Source: Heterocephalus glaber (lineage: Eukaryota; Chordata; Mammalia; Rodentia; Bathyergidae). From it: 64,000 nt of DNA. Below are positions 23,816 through 37,700 of the stretch, piece after piece. The notes under the pieces were generated by a model that did no database searches, was not told where the DNA came from, and worked only from the letters and a program-made list of their open reading frames with translations. A program made the position numbers and the translations under genes. Location: positions 2,568,027 to 2,632,026 of the forward strand of contig NW_004624805.1 of NCBI RefSeq assembly GCF_000247695.1, given 5' to 3'. Every line of letters begins with the position of its first letter. Within the stretch, counting starts at the first letter, position 1.

Positions 23816-26800
23816 ACTTTGGGGAAGTTTGAGCACATGGAAGAGGGAGGAAGACGAAGAAAGGAAATACATGGAGAGCAGCATAGAGCCGGCCAAGTGG
23901 GAGCCCAGATGCCCGTGGGTGCCTGCAAGCTGCTCTTGGCCAGCACGCCCTGGGGCTGGTGGGGGATGGAAGTGCCAAACGACCATGCATCATCACTTTC
24001 ATCCCGGGCCAACCCACAGGTGGGTAGAGCGGGAGGGGCAGGTGGACTTCTTAGAGAATTCTCGGGCCCACGATGCCTAGACTTTCACCATCTGTTGTGT
24101 GTTCGCTCCTCTGAGTGAACTACTGCCTTTCCTCGGGTTTTCGTTCAAATTGTAAATACAATTGGGAAATAAATCGCGCTCATTCATTGTACCTTACTCT
24201 GATAAGCACTGAGCGGCTCCAAGAAGCAGAACGCTGCAGCAGGGTGGAGATGAGACAGGGTGTTTATCAACAGGGGAGCATCCTTACCCTCCATGGCAGA
24301 GGCCCAGGCCCAACTGGAATTACCCAAGGCCCTGATGAACAGCTGGGCACCTGTTAATTTCATCTCAGCAGATCCTTTTTGATTGATTTCTGATGAACTT
24401 TATTTAGAATTTCTGGTCATTTCAGACATGCAAACTACACTTTTAGGGGGCGCAGTTAAACAACAAAAATATTAATATAATAGAGACTCTGAAACAGTAG
24501 GAAAGAGGAAGGGATATTTATTTCTTGAACACTGACAAAGTGCCAAGTGCCATGTGAGATACTGCATGTTGTTTTCCCATTTATCTTCTTTCCTTGGTCA
24601 TAGTGTTTTTCCAAGCCGAGCTCACCTTGGGGAGGTGCTGTGATAATCCAGCAACACCCACGGTGGTTACTGATCTTCCCTTGGGGCGGGAGTAGGTGTG
24701 TGTCCCCGGCTAGGCTGGTCAGACTGGCTCACGCTGTTGGCTGGGTAGTCCCAGCTGGCCAGCTGCAGGATGGAGCCACGAACCAGAGGCTGCCTGGCCT
24801 TCAGAACAGGAGGAGCAAGGATGCAGCCCCAGTTGGAGGCTGAGACGTGGATGCCCCCGGAGAGCTGGTGTAATCCACACCCAGCAGCTCAGCAGCAGCA
24901 GCAGCAGTCAGACACCTGCAGTGGGGGCTTAGGGGTCCTGTCAGAGGCCCAGCGCTCTGGGTGGGGCTGCTCCCTGCCACACTCGGCTCATCCATGGCAA
25001 CCTTTGGCTGCGTCTTCACAGACACCCAGAAGTGAGCGAGGTGATTTTCTAGGTGTCTCTCTGTCCGGTCGGTGTGATAACCAAATGAACTGATGTCAAG
25101 AGGCCCTCAGAACCTGGCAGCCAGGTCTGTCACAGGGAAGAGAGAAGGAACGTTCCCTTTGCATCCCCGCAGGACACGGGGTCAGACAGGGGCCGAGAGG
25201 GCGTCCAGGGGAGAGTCCAGCTCCGAGGTCTCTGGCACAGCGGGGCCAGGGGTGCAGGCGGAGGGAGCTGAGGTTCTCCTGGCAGAGTCCCCGCCCCACG
25301 CCAGGGCCTCACCTCCACCCCTCGCTCCCTGCCGGTCCGTCACACCTGCAGTGCTGCGCCTTCCGAGGTTCAGCTCTGTTTAACACCTCTTCGGAGAGGC
25401 CTTCCGCTCTGCCCTGCTCGGTGACAGCCCTGTGCTTACTTCCCTCCTGACACCGGGACACCATGTGGTTTATTTCATGTGCATGTTCTGTCTCCCGCCC
25501 TAGGCTTCCCAGCGCCGAGGGCCTGGTCTGCTCGCTCTTTCTCTGAGGCAGATCTAAGTGTCCAGGTCGCTGTGCTGGGCTGGAACTCGTGGTCTCGGAC
25601 TTCAGCCCAGCAGAGGGCTAGGATCACAGCCCTGCACCGCCACACCCATCCTTCCTGCTCACGGTTCCATCCCCAGTGGCACCAATGTGGCCAGTCGACA
25701 TTTGCTAAAACGAAGAATGAGCAGATAACGAGCCCGGAGCCTTCTCCACAGAGAGGACCGCAGGATAAGGCAGGGGAAAGGCAGATTAAAAGGCGGAAAC
25801 AGAGATTAAGGAGAGTTTGACAAACCTAGCAGAAGGTAGAGAAACGCGAGGCCTGCAGATCACCAAGTCCACAGAGGCAAACAGGGCGACAGGGCCACCA
25901 GCAAGGCCTCAGTCTCCATTCGCTCATTCCCCACCGCCCGCTCTGCTCAATCACAGCCCGAAGCCAGCTGGAGGGAAGATGACAGCCCAAGCCCGACAGT
26001 GTGCCCCGTCCGGGTCGGCCCGCAGTTGGAGCAGGTGGGGAAGGGCCGGCTAGGGAGCGGAGAGAGAGCGGAGGCCATCAGCTTGCAGACCACAGGCCGC
26101 AGAAAACCCCAGCACGCGTGGAGTCTCCTGGGTGGCCAGGGCGCAAGGCTGCACAGTCAGACTCAGGAAGCAAAGGCTGCGGGCAAGGATGCGTCCCCAG
26201 CCCGGGGAAACTGGGTCCCAGCAGCCGAGTTCTGTGTGGCCCTCCTTCTCAGACGTGTCTCTCAAAAAGAAATTCTGTGGCATGGGGAAATGGGCACCAC
26301 GGCGAAGTTCAGAAACTCCAGGGGTATGCGGACTTCTCACCACAAGGTTCTCCAGCCTTGTGTGGCTCTATGCGCACAATTACTTTCCAACAGGAGGATT
26401 TTGCACCGCGTACTGGACCTGTGTTCTCAGTAAACCTTGGAACTGGCTCCTGGGATTCCAGATCTAGAAGTGCCAGGCAGTGTGAACAGGGCAAGCCGCT
26501 TAACTGCCTCGGGTCTCGTTTTCCTTACCACCCGAGGGCAGGGGTTGGTCTGAGGTGTTTGCACGTTTGGGGTTCCATGTCCGCCTCAGTCGGGTTGAAC
26601 GGTACCTGGAATTCCTCAGGGTGTGCATGCGCACCACACGTTCCGCCCAGCCCTTCAGCCCTGAGCTTCCTCGGGGAACTCGCTGCTGCCCATCATCCCC
26701 TGACCCAGACCACGGTGGCCAGAATCCGCGTGCTGTCGCCTCTGTGTGGCCCTCGTGTCCGGCCGTGATGCACACTGACCGCCCCAGCCTCCTGCAGTTG

Positions 26801-28424
26801 CTCTGACGAGGGCTGCCCGTCCGGCTCCGCCGTGCCTCTCGCTGTGGGTGTGACCTGTGGCACTCGCTCGCTCCGCCTGGGAATGTGGGTTCTGCGCTCA
26901 CCTCAGATCAGCCCTGCGGCTTTCTCCTCTGGCCTCTGCTTGTCCTTGATCGTTTCCCCCTTTTCCCTCCCAGCACCTGACAAGAGCTCCTTTTTTCTTT
27001 CTCTCCAAAACCCGCTTCTCTCCTCTCACTCTTCCTTGTGTTCTGGGCTCCAGTTCCCATGCCCCTTCGTGCTGAGACCTTGACCCGAGCCCCCCTTCAG
27101 TTGGGACTCAGGTGAAGTCAGCTGGTCACTAGGGACCTGGAGGTGATGCTCAAACCAGGGTACTTCTGAGAGTGAAAGTGAGTGATGTCAGTGGTTACAT
27201 CAGAATGAGAGGTAAGCCAGGCCCGTTCTGGACAGCCCTGGGTTCACCCACTGTGCGTGACTTGCCTACCACCTGGACTGCGGCACAAGCCTCCTCATGG
27301 GACACACTTAGGTGCTAGTCCTGCAGGACCGAAGCACAGCTCTGACCGCAGCACACACAGGCTCTGGAGTCACCCCCTGGATCAGCTAAACCCTCCTCTG
27401 AGTGACAGCGCTAAGTGAGTGGTTACACCTGCCGTCACGGTCATGGTCACTGGAGTTGCAGTTCAGATGGCAGCTGCTGCCCTGGCCTCGTTTCTTGGGC
27501 GCCTCCCTCTCCCAAGCTCCCAGCTTAACCTCAGCTTCTTTTTTCAGTCCTTTGGCACCAACAGCAACAATTCAGCAGGACAGCCTCACAGCCAGAGCAA
27601 CCACTCACCACTCACAGGTTCTAGAAGCCCAGACCCCTGCCAGTCTGCTTCCCTGTGGGGTTTGTGCCTCTCGCCCTCAGTGGTCTTAGCAGAGACCCAA
27701 CTGGGACTTCCCCAGCCTGTGCTATTAGCTCAATGATGACCGACAGATCCCCAGTTCACACTGGGACAGCATGGAGGAGATCATTAACTCCTGGGCCCAA
27801 GAGATATGTTTTACCATGGCAGGATCAAGTCTGGAGCTGAGTTTGAGGAGAGACTGGAACCAGAGATCCAGGGGCCTCCAAGGCCCTGTGGGACCATCTC
27901 GCCCTGTATCTGTCGGCACCAGCTTGGGGCCCTGCCCCTGAGGAACTGTTCTCCCACAGGCAGGGGACCGTCCCAGCAGCCTTCTTTTGCACGTTCATGT
28001 CGTATGTGTGTGCACAGGCATGCATGCTTCTGGGCAGCCCAGGGTGCATTTCATCATTTCCCATGGGCGAACTCGGGTGCGGTGACCTGGAGACCTATGG
28101 TCATGGTCACCCTGGTCCAGGAGGCCACCGCAGGCCTGGGCTGGTGTCCCGCCAGTCCCTGCTGACACACCCTGCTCTGCTCCTAAGGCCTGGCTGGGAA
28201 TCAGGCTTTTCTGTGCGTGTCCACATGACATGCGCCATCTCCTGCAGACTCCACTCCAGTTCCTTTGTCAGCTATGGTCAGTGAATGGGCAAGGAAGAAT
28301 TTCTAATTTTGTTTCGTTGGTGCACTTGGCGAATGCCCAGCAGAGCTGTTTCTTTGACACAGAGATATCTGACTTCAAGGGAAAAGGTCCTAGGAAATCC
28401 AACGTCCAAAACCCCAGGCAAATC
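23816..28424. other. GC-rich noncoding DNA, no gene seen
   Basis: From about 24600 the sequence becomes GC-rich with scattered CpG. Many overlapping frames occur on both strands, the longest at 26001-26768, none recognisable. An old B1 fragment lies at 25535. Confidence 0.5.
25535..25650 (-). mobile_element. Old B1-like fragment, inverted
   Basis: CTCTGAGGCAGATC, GTGCTGGGCTGGAACTCG and CTAGGATCACAGCCCTG follow inverted B1 order with heavy divergence. Confidence 0.4.
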
Positions 28425-28645
28425 AACAGATGCTTGGATAAAGAAAATGTAGTATGTATGCACGATGGAGCACTACTCTGCTATAAAGAAGGATAAATTT
28501 GAGTCATCTGTAGGAAAATGGATGCACCTCGAGGCCATAACACTACGTGAAATAAATCAGACTCACAAACTTAAATATTGCTTGATTTCTCTTATATGAG
28601 AAACCCAAAGCCAATCAGTGAGAAACCAGGGGTGTCCAGGACACA
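28425..28645 (+). mobile_element. L1 3' end fragment
   Basis: It shares GATGGAGCACTACTCTGC, GAGTCATCTGTAGGAAAATG, GTGAAATAAATCAGACTC and TTTCTCTTATATGAGAAAC with the L1 at 53385-53570, in the same order. It is a short truncated copy of a related L1. Confidence 0.75.
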
Positions 28646-31600
28646 GTGCTGGGCTGAGAGAGTCACACAGTTCCCGGAAGGGATCTCCTGGAGCCCAGAG
28701 CTGCCCGCCCCCCCTCCCCCGCCCCGTTAGGGGCCCCCGGGGCGCCGCCCCTTGTCTCCTCCTCCCGCCTGGTGTGCAGCGCTGTCGGTGACCCTCTCTG
28801 GCCCTTGCTGCCCTCTCATGGCTTTGGGAAGGTCTTTGAGACGCTGCCTTTACACGACCGCCCCGCCGACTATGAAGCAAGCCAGAGCGCACTTCCACCC
28901 ACATTCTTCTCACACAACAACCAGCATCCCGCTGCCCGCTTGCTTCTCCAGCTCTGCCCGGGCGGGCTGGGCCGCGCTCCACTTAAGGGCTTAGGCACAT
29001 GGCCCGGCTCTCAGCTGGGTTTCGCCATGTGGGCAGGTTTCCCATCGCAGCTGACCTCCCGAGTGTCCTTCGCCTCCCGTGCTTTCCTTCCTGGCCCTCC
29101 CGCTCTGCCTCAGATGCCTCTCCGCTTCCTGCTGTTGCCCTGCAGCCGCGCCTCTCTGCACTTCTCCTGGGGTCTTTCTCTAGGGCCTTGTCACCCGAGT
29201 GCACTTCGATCCATGCCCCCAGGCACATGTACACCTCGGCACGTCCACTACTGGATTTCCATGGGGTCCCCACTGCCTGCCTCCCTGTCACCTGCACCCC
29301 CACCCCGCAAAGCCACCCTCGTCACACGGGGTCACCTGCTCCTGGCCGTCCTTTGCTGCCTCTCTGGGTTACCCCAAGGACTTCCTCAGCACCCCTTCCC
29401 AGTTCTCCAGAGTCCACCAGCCCATCTTCTCTTCCTGCCTCCACTCTTGCAGGCCTCCCCGTCTTTCCCGGGTGGCCCCTTCCTGTCTCCGGGGCAGCTG
29501 TAAGCGGCCTGTTTCGCTTCCCCTTGCTGGGCTATGGCCTGCATATGGGTAGTTTATACACGTGTAACTTCCCTCCACCCTAAGGTTACCCTACCCTGGG
29601 CTGTAGGCAATACGCTTGGGACACTATTCTCAGCTGCAAAGCAGACTTCAGATGGTTTCCTCTTTTTTGGCATTTTAAAAGTAACAAACTGGTTCTTGAT
29701 AATTGCAAAAATAATACATGGCTGCAGCAGAAAGCTGGCAATGAAAATTCTAGTACTTGGGGGGACACAATTTCCTTTCTGTTGCTTAAAAAATAATCTG
29801 TAAAAAAAACTTCATAGCCACGTCACACATACAGTTGCTGACTCTTCCTTCTTTGCCCTTTATTAAAACTCAGGCGACGTCTACTGCTCGCTTGTGTGTG
29901 TGAAGGATCAGGTTAGGCCCTGGGGACAGCTTGCTCCTCTCCAGTGAGGGGCTCCGGGCAGAGTCAGAGAAATCAGGCAGTGGGGACTGCACAGAGAGCC
30001 AGGCGTGTGCGTGCACGTGTGTGTCTGTGTGTGTGCTTCTCCTCGTGGGGAGGGGCCCAGGCCACACTCTGAGGAAGTGAAGGCCCAGCCAGGGCAAGAA
30101 TGAAGGGCTGCTCCGGCGGGGAGAACAGCCTGGGCAGCCACAGGCAGGGAAGAGGCCAGGGGTTCTCAGGTGGAGCCTCAGAGGCCGTAAAGGACCGAGA
30201 AAGCCAGGTTTTGAGTTTGTATTTTATCGAAAGAGCATGGGAGTCTTCATTCTCAGCGTTATATGCTTTGTGGATCAGAAAACCTTAGCTGCAGCAACAC
30301 AGCGCGAATCAGCCCCTTCCTATAATTATTAAGAACTCGTCAAGCTGTCATCTTGGGTAACATAAAATCCCTAAGCGGATGCAACATAATTCACTTAATG
30401 GTTTCCCTGCTGTTACTAATATTTCATCTTTGTAAACAAGTCACAGGAATCATAGTTCCCTTCGGCCGCCCTCTACACAAACACAAACTCTTTCAGGTGC
30501 CAACTGACTCATTTCTTCTGTGTAATTCACTTGCTTTTCTTTGTCCCGATTCTGGTTTATACTTCACGCCTGCTATCCAAGTCCCAAGCTGATCTATTTA
30601 ACAGGGCCTATTGGGAATAACATCAAGTCAAAAAGGACAAAATCTTGTCATGTAAACGAACCAGGGGGTCGTTATGCTCAGTGAAACAAACGAAGGCTGG
30701 AAAGACAAGATCTGTGAGCCCTCTTGCGTGTGCACTGCAAATGAGTGAAGCAAATGGGACTGGAGAGCAGGCTGGTGGTCCGCGGAGGCCGAGGAAAGCT
30801 TGGGAGGGGGAGAGGAGGGAGAGGCTGGCCGCTAGGTCCACAGCTACAGTGAGGCAGGAGGACGAGGCCTGCTGTTCCCTTGCACGGCAGACCGGCTGCA
30901 GTTAATGATGCCTCGTGCATTTCGAGACAGCGGGAATGCTCTCCCCAGGAAAGAATGATGTCTGTGAGGTGACAGACAGGCTGATCACCCACTTTGAGTC
31001 CTTACCCAATGTACCATGCGTGGAGCCATCTCCCTGCAACTGCAAATAGGTCCAGTTAAAATGTTTTAATTAAAAATAAAACAAATCTTTAAAAAGGAAA
31101 TAGCACCAAAATACAAGGCTCTAACCAAATGTGACCCCTGGAGTTAATGTACCCACAGTCCCTCCACACTCGCTGGAGCACTCGGAATGGGCATGAGAAA
31201 CATGCAAACAGTCCATTTCACATCAAAAAGACAGAAGAGGCCCAGGGACCGCCCGGGCTGCATGTGTTTCTGCAAGGAGCTGGGAGCTCCTGAGGGAGGA
31301 AGCATAGAGAGAAATGTAGAATGCACATGCTTACCAAAAGCCTGCCCAGCACTCATACCAGGCATTTTCAAACACTTCCTCTTTTTCTCAGACCCGTTTT
31401 AGTTATACCAGGCTCAGTTCTTAATTGTCATCAGTAAGTACAGAAGAGGAAGGAAGTCAATAACACACTTCTTGAGAAGTTATGCTATTTTCAGCCAGAT
31501 GCGATGGATCCAAAAACCGAAGGCTTGTGCTAAAATTTCTATTAAATGTCCCACCAGTGTCAGGTATCTCTAAACCTCAGTTCTCTGGTTCTGGTGTCAA

Positions 31601-34532
31601 AGAGCCAAAATGTGTGTTGGGGGCTCCATATCAATTTGGGACATTGGTATCTCCCCATTTCTCTGTTGTTTTCTACTCCTTGCCAAGTCTTGTTATTTTG
31701 TCATCCTTCTCCACTGTATGCTTCCTCTTAAAATAAATTTGATTCTCTCGGGAAACACCCTGTTTTCATGGTTTGTAATTTCTTGCTAACTAGACTGTGT
31801 ACAACCAAAATATTAAAACCCATGCCAAGGTTCATAAGTTATCTGGAAATACCACACTACTGATCCGTCTCCTCCTTGCTCCTTTTTTAGTATATCTTTA
31901 AACTTTCTCAGTCTTTTAAGAATCTACACACACCTTATGCAAAACAGGGATTGCCAGAGAGAAGCACACTCTTTCATTCATTCAAGACAAATACAGCAAA
32001 TCCTCAGTATGCATGAGCTGTGTGACACACTCAAATCTACCAGGTTCTGGAGAAAGTTAAGTAGCAGCAGTCCCAGCCCCAGATTCAAACCTTGATCAAG
32101 AATTAAGAATTTGCCCGATTTCCTGAATATCTTACCAGGAAAAAAAAAACTCTTTGCACAAATTTCAAAGCAAACACTATCACTGTGGCCTTCCTAACAA
32201 AATTAACCCCTGGAGAAGGTCATTTTCAAATGCTTCCTCCTTTTGCCATGACAAAGTTATTTTCAGTCACAGTCATGAAGAGAAATAGATAATAGTTATG
32301 ATCAGAAATGAAGCTCAGACAATATAAATATTCTACTACCCTTTAAATACATAATATCCCAGTATAGAAGACCAAACATAAAATAAAATATTACAGTAGA
32401 AAAAAGAAAAAGGTAAATGACTAATTTTAATTGTATTAATATATTTTTAAGAGAGGAAAATCTACAAATAAATATTTTTTCTCTTGCAGTAAAGAAAGAA
32501 TAATAAATTAGTTTCTGCTTTCCAGCTCTGCCTCCTAAAGAGCAATCAATGACCTTGTGAAAACTACTCTTTTCCTATTAATGTGCACCAGACAACATGC
32601 TCAGGCCTGCCCACCTCCACTCTGAATCAACCAGAGAACAGTTTTATTAATTTTAATTTCAGGAGTTTCTTTCACATGAGACAAAAGATAACAAAGAGGA
32701 CAAAGATATAGTGTAGCAGAAATTTGCTTAAATCACATTTCCTCATCCCAGAATTTGCAATATTGTCCATATTTTTGTTTCTTGGGAATTGATTCTGGCA
32801 ACTTCCTTCACATTTGAGTCTTTTAAATATCTTCCCCGGAACACTTATCACAGATTTCTTTCATGTTGGATAAAAGCTTTTATTTATTTTCTTTTTCTGA
32901 AAAATCAAGTAAAACAACAGTGGTATCAGAGAAAATGTTGTTATTACTGGATATATCCCATTAAAATGAGTCTCAAGTCCTTGGGGAAATCGAGTAGGAC
33001 CTTTGGACTTTTCACTCTGAGTCTCTTCTGGCTCTGTGAGGCCATCATCTTTTGCCATCTGTATTCTTCAAGATGCAGGCAGGAAGACAGAGGTGGGGAA
33101 AGGGAAGAAAGCATAAAAATCATGAAGATGTGGTATGCATATGTACTAATTCACTAAGGTGAGTATAATTATTATGTATGCAAATATATACTAAAAATAA
33201 AAAACACACAGACAAAAAATAAAATATGCTTCTAACAGCAAAAGAAATAGTAAAAAATATTTCAATTTTACTTTCTTCATAAATGTCACTAGTTTATATT
33301 TCATTACAGCAAAATTAAAGGCCTTTGTGATTTCTGTGCATTCATCTTCAAGGAACAATCTCAAAGCTCACTACTTACCATAAATTGTTTAAGGTTTATC
33401 CCAGCTGTTTGTAGAAACTTTGTGTCTGATTAACCTCCTCTAAAGCTTCATCCAAGAAAAATAGTGTAACTTAGAAAATAAAAATAGCACACAGCAGAGA
33501 GCAAAATCTCAACTATGAAGCTAGGAATTAATTTTCCAAAATCGGTCTCTGGGGTATGCACAACTTCATCATGAGGCTCTGAGGTCCCTGGGAAAGATTT
33601 TCTGTTTATTGTCTACATTATTCAGCATCTTTCATGGATGAGGTGAGATGGTAAAAAATGAGTGCAATTTTTTTCAAAAAGTCACATACGAAGAAACGTT
33701 CTGAGAGTATGAACTCTGCGACACTTCGAAGAGTGACTTGCAGAGGGTCCTAATAGAGAGTTGTTTCAGTTTCTTTGATCTGCTGAACACAATGGACCCT
33801 GGACGTGATTGTGACATTGTTATTCATTTGAACACGCTAGGGGTTTATGCTCAGCGCATCCGTATCCAGTTGTTCCAATGGATGTTTGGACTATTCAGCC
33901 AAAATCTTTCTACAGATTGGGAAAATGCCCCTTTGTGATTATTTTCACTTCTCTTTAATTTGGGCAAATCTGATATTTTCAAATATTTAGTAACTGTGTG
34001 AAATATCAGGAATACTATCAAAAAGAAGGCCAGTGTATTTTGCTGTTAACATTCACCACTGTTTTCAACTTGATGTAATTTCCCATAAGACAAATTAATT
34101 AATTTTTAATTTTTTGGAAATGTGTATATAATAAAACCGTCTCCTAAAATAACAGTTTGTTTACCTTTTACAAGTTCCTCCAACACTGCACTGTAATTTG
34201 AAGTTATTCCTACTGACTCCAAAGAGATTCTTTTTCTTTGCTCATGATATACCTGCCCGACAGCTACAGAAACAAAAGTTTTGCTTGGCAAAAAATGACA
34301 ATTAGGTACAAATAATGTTATAAAAATTGCTCAGTTTGTTTTTCTTAATCTATTTTCACTGGATGGATTTAATCAGTAGTTTTTAGGAGTTTCTGCTCCA
34401 TTGCCTATATTTTGAATTTTTCTTAGCAGGAGAGATTTGATTCCAGAATTTCGTGTTCAAGAACATTAAGAAATAATTTCTGCCAGATTTTAAAGCCAAT
34501 TACAAAGCTAGTTTCTTTTCTTTCACTGTTGT
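28646..34532. other. Noncoding DNA, GC-rich then AT-rich
   Basis: 28680-29560 is GC-rich. From about 31000 the sequence is AT-rich with almost no CpG and no young repeat. No exon-like frame seen. Confidence 0.5.
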
Positions 34533-34602
34533 TGTTGCCAAGGATGGAACTCAGGGCTCCATGCATGCTGAGCACTTGCTGTGCCACGGAATTAGACTCC
34601 AG
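34533..34602 (-). mobile_element. ID-like SINE, inverted
   Basis: GGATGGAACTCAGGGC and GCATGCTGAGCACTTGCTG follow inverted ID order. Confidence 0.55.
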
Positions 34603-35324
34603 CTCCTCACGATTGTCTTTGGAGTTGTCCTTAGATTTTCACCCCTTATTAGCAACATGGTACCTCTACATGGTACCCATGCCCCACCCATGGGATACTC
34701 CTGCTCCATCCTCCTGTTAAGACCAACCTCGTGTGCATGCAACAAGGTAAGAGGAGATGACTAAGTGGCTCCTCAACCTTCCCATCTTCAACTCAGTCCC
34801 CGTCCTGTCCTAGATGGCCACTTCTCCTCCTTCTGTCCTGTCATCAAGACGTAAAAGCTTATGTTTCTCATTGACTCATTTCTCTCTTTCACTCCCACAT
34901 CTAGCAGTTTGCATCTCCTACCAATTTTTCCTTTGAAAAACATCTTTGACTATGTTGTCTTCCACAGCCAAAATCTCAGCTTGCATCTCTGTATTTATTT
35001 AATAGCCTCCCAGATGGCTCCTGGGGTCTGACTGCCCTTTATTCTAAGGCAAATTTATTGTTCTTTAAGGCTTATCTTATTTCATGCTGCCATCATCTCA
35101 AAATTTAATAGCAACCTTTTTCCTGCCACACCAAGGGGAAAGTGACCTGCTTTATTCTCAGGCCATTCAAAGCATGGCTCCACCCATTTACCAGTATTTC
35201 TCACAATTCTTCACCTTCTTCTGGTCCTGGCCACCCCTTTCACATTCCACGATGTGCCTTGCTCATTCCTACTCCTGCTCCCTTCTTCCCTTCCCTCTTC
35301 ACAGCTGCATGAGTCACCCTCATG

Positions 35325-35705
35325 TTAGATTTCCGTCACTGTGAAAAAAATACTTTCCTGAGATAATCAACCTTTAAGGAGGCAAGGTTTATTCTGGCTC
35401 ACAGTTACAGAGGTTTCAGTCCATGGTCCCTGGGCCTTGTTGCTTTGGGCCTGAGGTAGCACAGTACATCATGGTTGAAGCACATGGCAGAGAAGACCCA
35501 TTTGCCTCATGGTAGCTGAGAAATGCAGAAGACAGAAGGGCTTGGCTCCCTATATCCCCTTCAGTGCCCTCAATGACGTAACTTCCTCCCATTTGCCCAC
35601 CTCCTAAGGGTTTTACCACCTCCCAGTAACACCGCAGGCTAGGAACTGAGTCTTTCATACATGGGTCTTTGAGGGAAATGCCAGATTCAGACTCTAGCAC
35701 CCTGC
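35325..35705 (-). mobile_element. MaLR-type LTR
   Basis: It contains GGCAAGGTTTATTCTGGC, CAGAGGTTTCAGTCCATGG, TTTGGGCCTGAGG and GCACAGTACATCATGG, then a CCACCTCCCAG segment. The block order matches the other inverted LTRs. Confidence 0.6.
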
Positions 35706-36982
35706 AAAAATCACTGTCAATGCAATAACCTTCAGGGGGCTATTTCATTTCTCACCTAACTTTTTATGTGCGACAGCAGTGGGTGGGACCTGGAATTGGT
35801 GTCCCCAAGGGCCCCACCCCTCTGGCCCCATTCTCCCTCCTTCTCCAGCAGCTCCAGCCCAGGGCTGCCCTGCATCGGACCTCCCATTCGACTCTTGCTC
35901 TCCAGTTCTGGCTGCAGCTCTTACTCCTGTAGCCCTGTCTTTGTGAGGTCGCACAGGGGCGGTGGCCTCCTTGATCAAAGGCCATGTGTTCTCTCCGAGT
36001 GACCTCTTCTCCATGAACGTCCTTAGTTCAGTCATTGCTCCCTTCCCTAAATCCCTCCAGCCTAAAGTTGGTAACAGCTCTGCCATTGACACCAAATGAG
36101 CCCCATGGCTCCTCTACACAGCTATCTGCAGAAACAAATTACCCTAATTTAAATGCCCACCTCCTTCTCCTAAAGCTCCGTATCAGATGCAGTTTACATG
36201 GCTCCTCGGTTTGCTCAACTCTCCCTGTCCCTGTGCTCCTGGTCCCCTGCTACTCATCCTCTGTAGGCACGGTTGTCTCTCCACCTCCAGCAAGGAGAGT
36301 GCCAGCTCCAACACGGCCCCCACTGCTGCCACTTGGGGGGCCCCAGCCACTCTGATGCCCTGGCTGAGTGGGCCCAGCAGGCTCCCTGCACTTACACGTT
36401 TGGGTGAATGCTGAAATCCAGCCCAGGGAGCTGTCTTTCCCAGCAGCTGCCCAGAGTGTCTGCATTCCTAATCCAGAAGGGCAGCCGGGTAACCTCATGG
36501 GAAACTTCGGACCAGTGAGAGACAAGACACGCAAGGGGAGAAAGCACATGCTCTGCCTTCCCCTTAATAGGGTTTCCTGGGACGCTTCCATCTGTGTGGC
36601 CTCGCCAAAGACAGCCCACGTGGCCGAGCAACCACTGCGACTCTTCCTGAAGCTCTGGCCAAGTCCGTAACACATCTCCGCTTGCCTCTTTCCTCCTCTC
36701 CCATTGCAGTTCCCTCTTCCTTCCTCCATTTCCCTCCTCCCTTGCCGTAACTGCCCTGGAGTTGCGTGTCCCATCACGTACTGCACTGAAGATTTGCCTC
36801 AGCTCTGTTCTCCAGGAAGCCTGTGCCTCCCCCACAGAAAAGACGCTCAGAATTCAGATCCTTTCCAGGCCCACGAGCCGTGAGGGGCCTCATTTCTGCA
36901 ACTTGGTGTTCTGAGTCTACCCCTACAGCAGACCACCACAGAAATACGTCCTTAATCACATCACGTGCCCTGACTGCATGCA

Positions 36983-37005
36983 TGCATTTATTTATTTATT
37001 TGCAT

Positions 37006-37036
<31 letters not shown>

Positions 37037-37037
37037 T
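36983..37037. repeat. (ATTT)n microsatellite
   Basis: Two ATTT/TTTA runs separated by GCATT. A matching run lies at 37090-37127 within the nested SINE. Confidence 0.95.
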
Positions 37038-37090
37038 AGGGATTGAACCTAAGGCCTTGGTGCTTAGTTACACCCCCAACCCTCTCTCTT

Positions 37091-37125
<35 letters not shown>

Positions 37126-37310
37126 TTGGTACCGGGGATCGAACTCGGGCCCTTGCGCTTGTGCAGCAGGCAGCAAAACCACTGAGCTAAATCCCCGGCC
37201 TCTCTTTTATTTTTTAATTTTGAGACAAAGTCTGGCTAAGTCACTAAGTTGTCTAGGCTGGGATCAAACTTGCAACTCTTCTGTCTCAGCCTCCCAGAGG
37301 GCAGGGATAC
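37035..37310 (-). mobile_element. Nested SINEs: ID inserted into a B1-dID
   Basis: An older inverted ID half (37038-37085) and B1 half (37205-37310) are separated by an ATTT run and a young inverted ID (37128-37200: GGTACCGGGGATCGAACTC to GAGCTAAATCCCCGGCC). Confidence 0.75.
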
Positions 37311-37539
37311 TGTTTATACAGGTCCTGATCTTATTATCCAGCCAAATGGTAAACCCTTTAAAGTGTAGACCACATTCTCTACTTTTGGTTGTATGAAGGA
37401 AGAAGACATAGTCCATTTACAGATGAAAGAAATAGGAATAATGTAATTGTCAGGAGATTTGGATCACCATCTTTAAAAGCTTTGGTAGGAAATTTCTTGT
37501 TTCCTTTCTCCCCAGGGGTATCCTGAAACAAGCAGAACT

Positions 37540-37700
37540 TAGTGGGAAGGCATGAGTTTTCGAGTCAGACAGACCTGGGTTCAAATCTCAGCCTGCCAGG
37601 CACCACCCTGCACCCTCACATCACCCACTCAACCTCCCAGAGTCCCCCCTCCCCACTCTGGTGACATGTGTAAGAATGGCTCTCAAAAATGAGGCGTTGA
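37540..37700 (+). repeat. MIR-like ancient SINE
   Basis: GAGTCAGACAGACCTGGG and TTCAAATCTCAGCCTGCC are MIR-core-like. Confidence 0.5.

Noticed and set aside
26001..26768. 255-codon plus-strand open frame, longest in the window
   Set aside because: It lies in GC-rich DNA with overlapping frames on both strands, has a low-complexity Pro/Arg/Gly/Ser composition, and shows no domain or splice structure.
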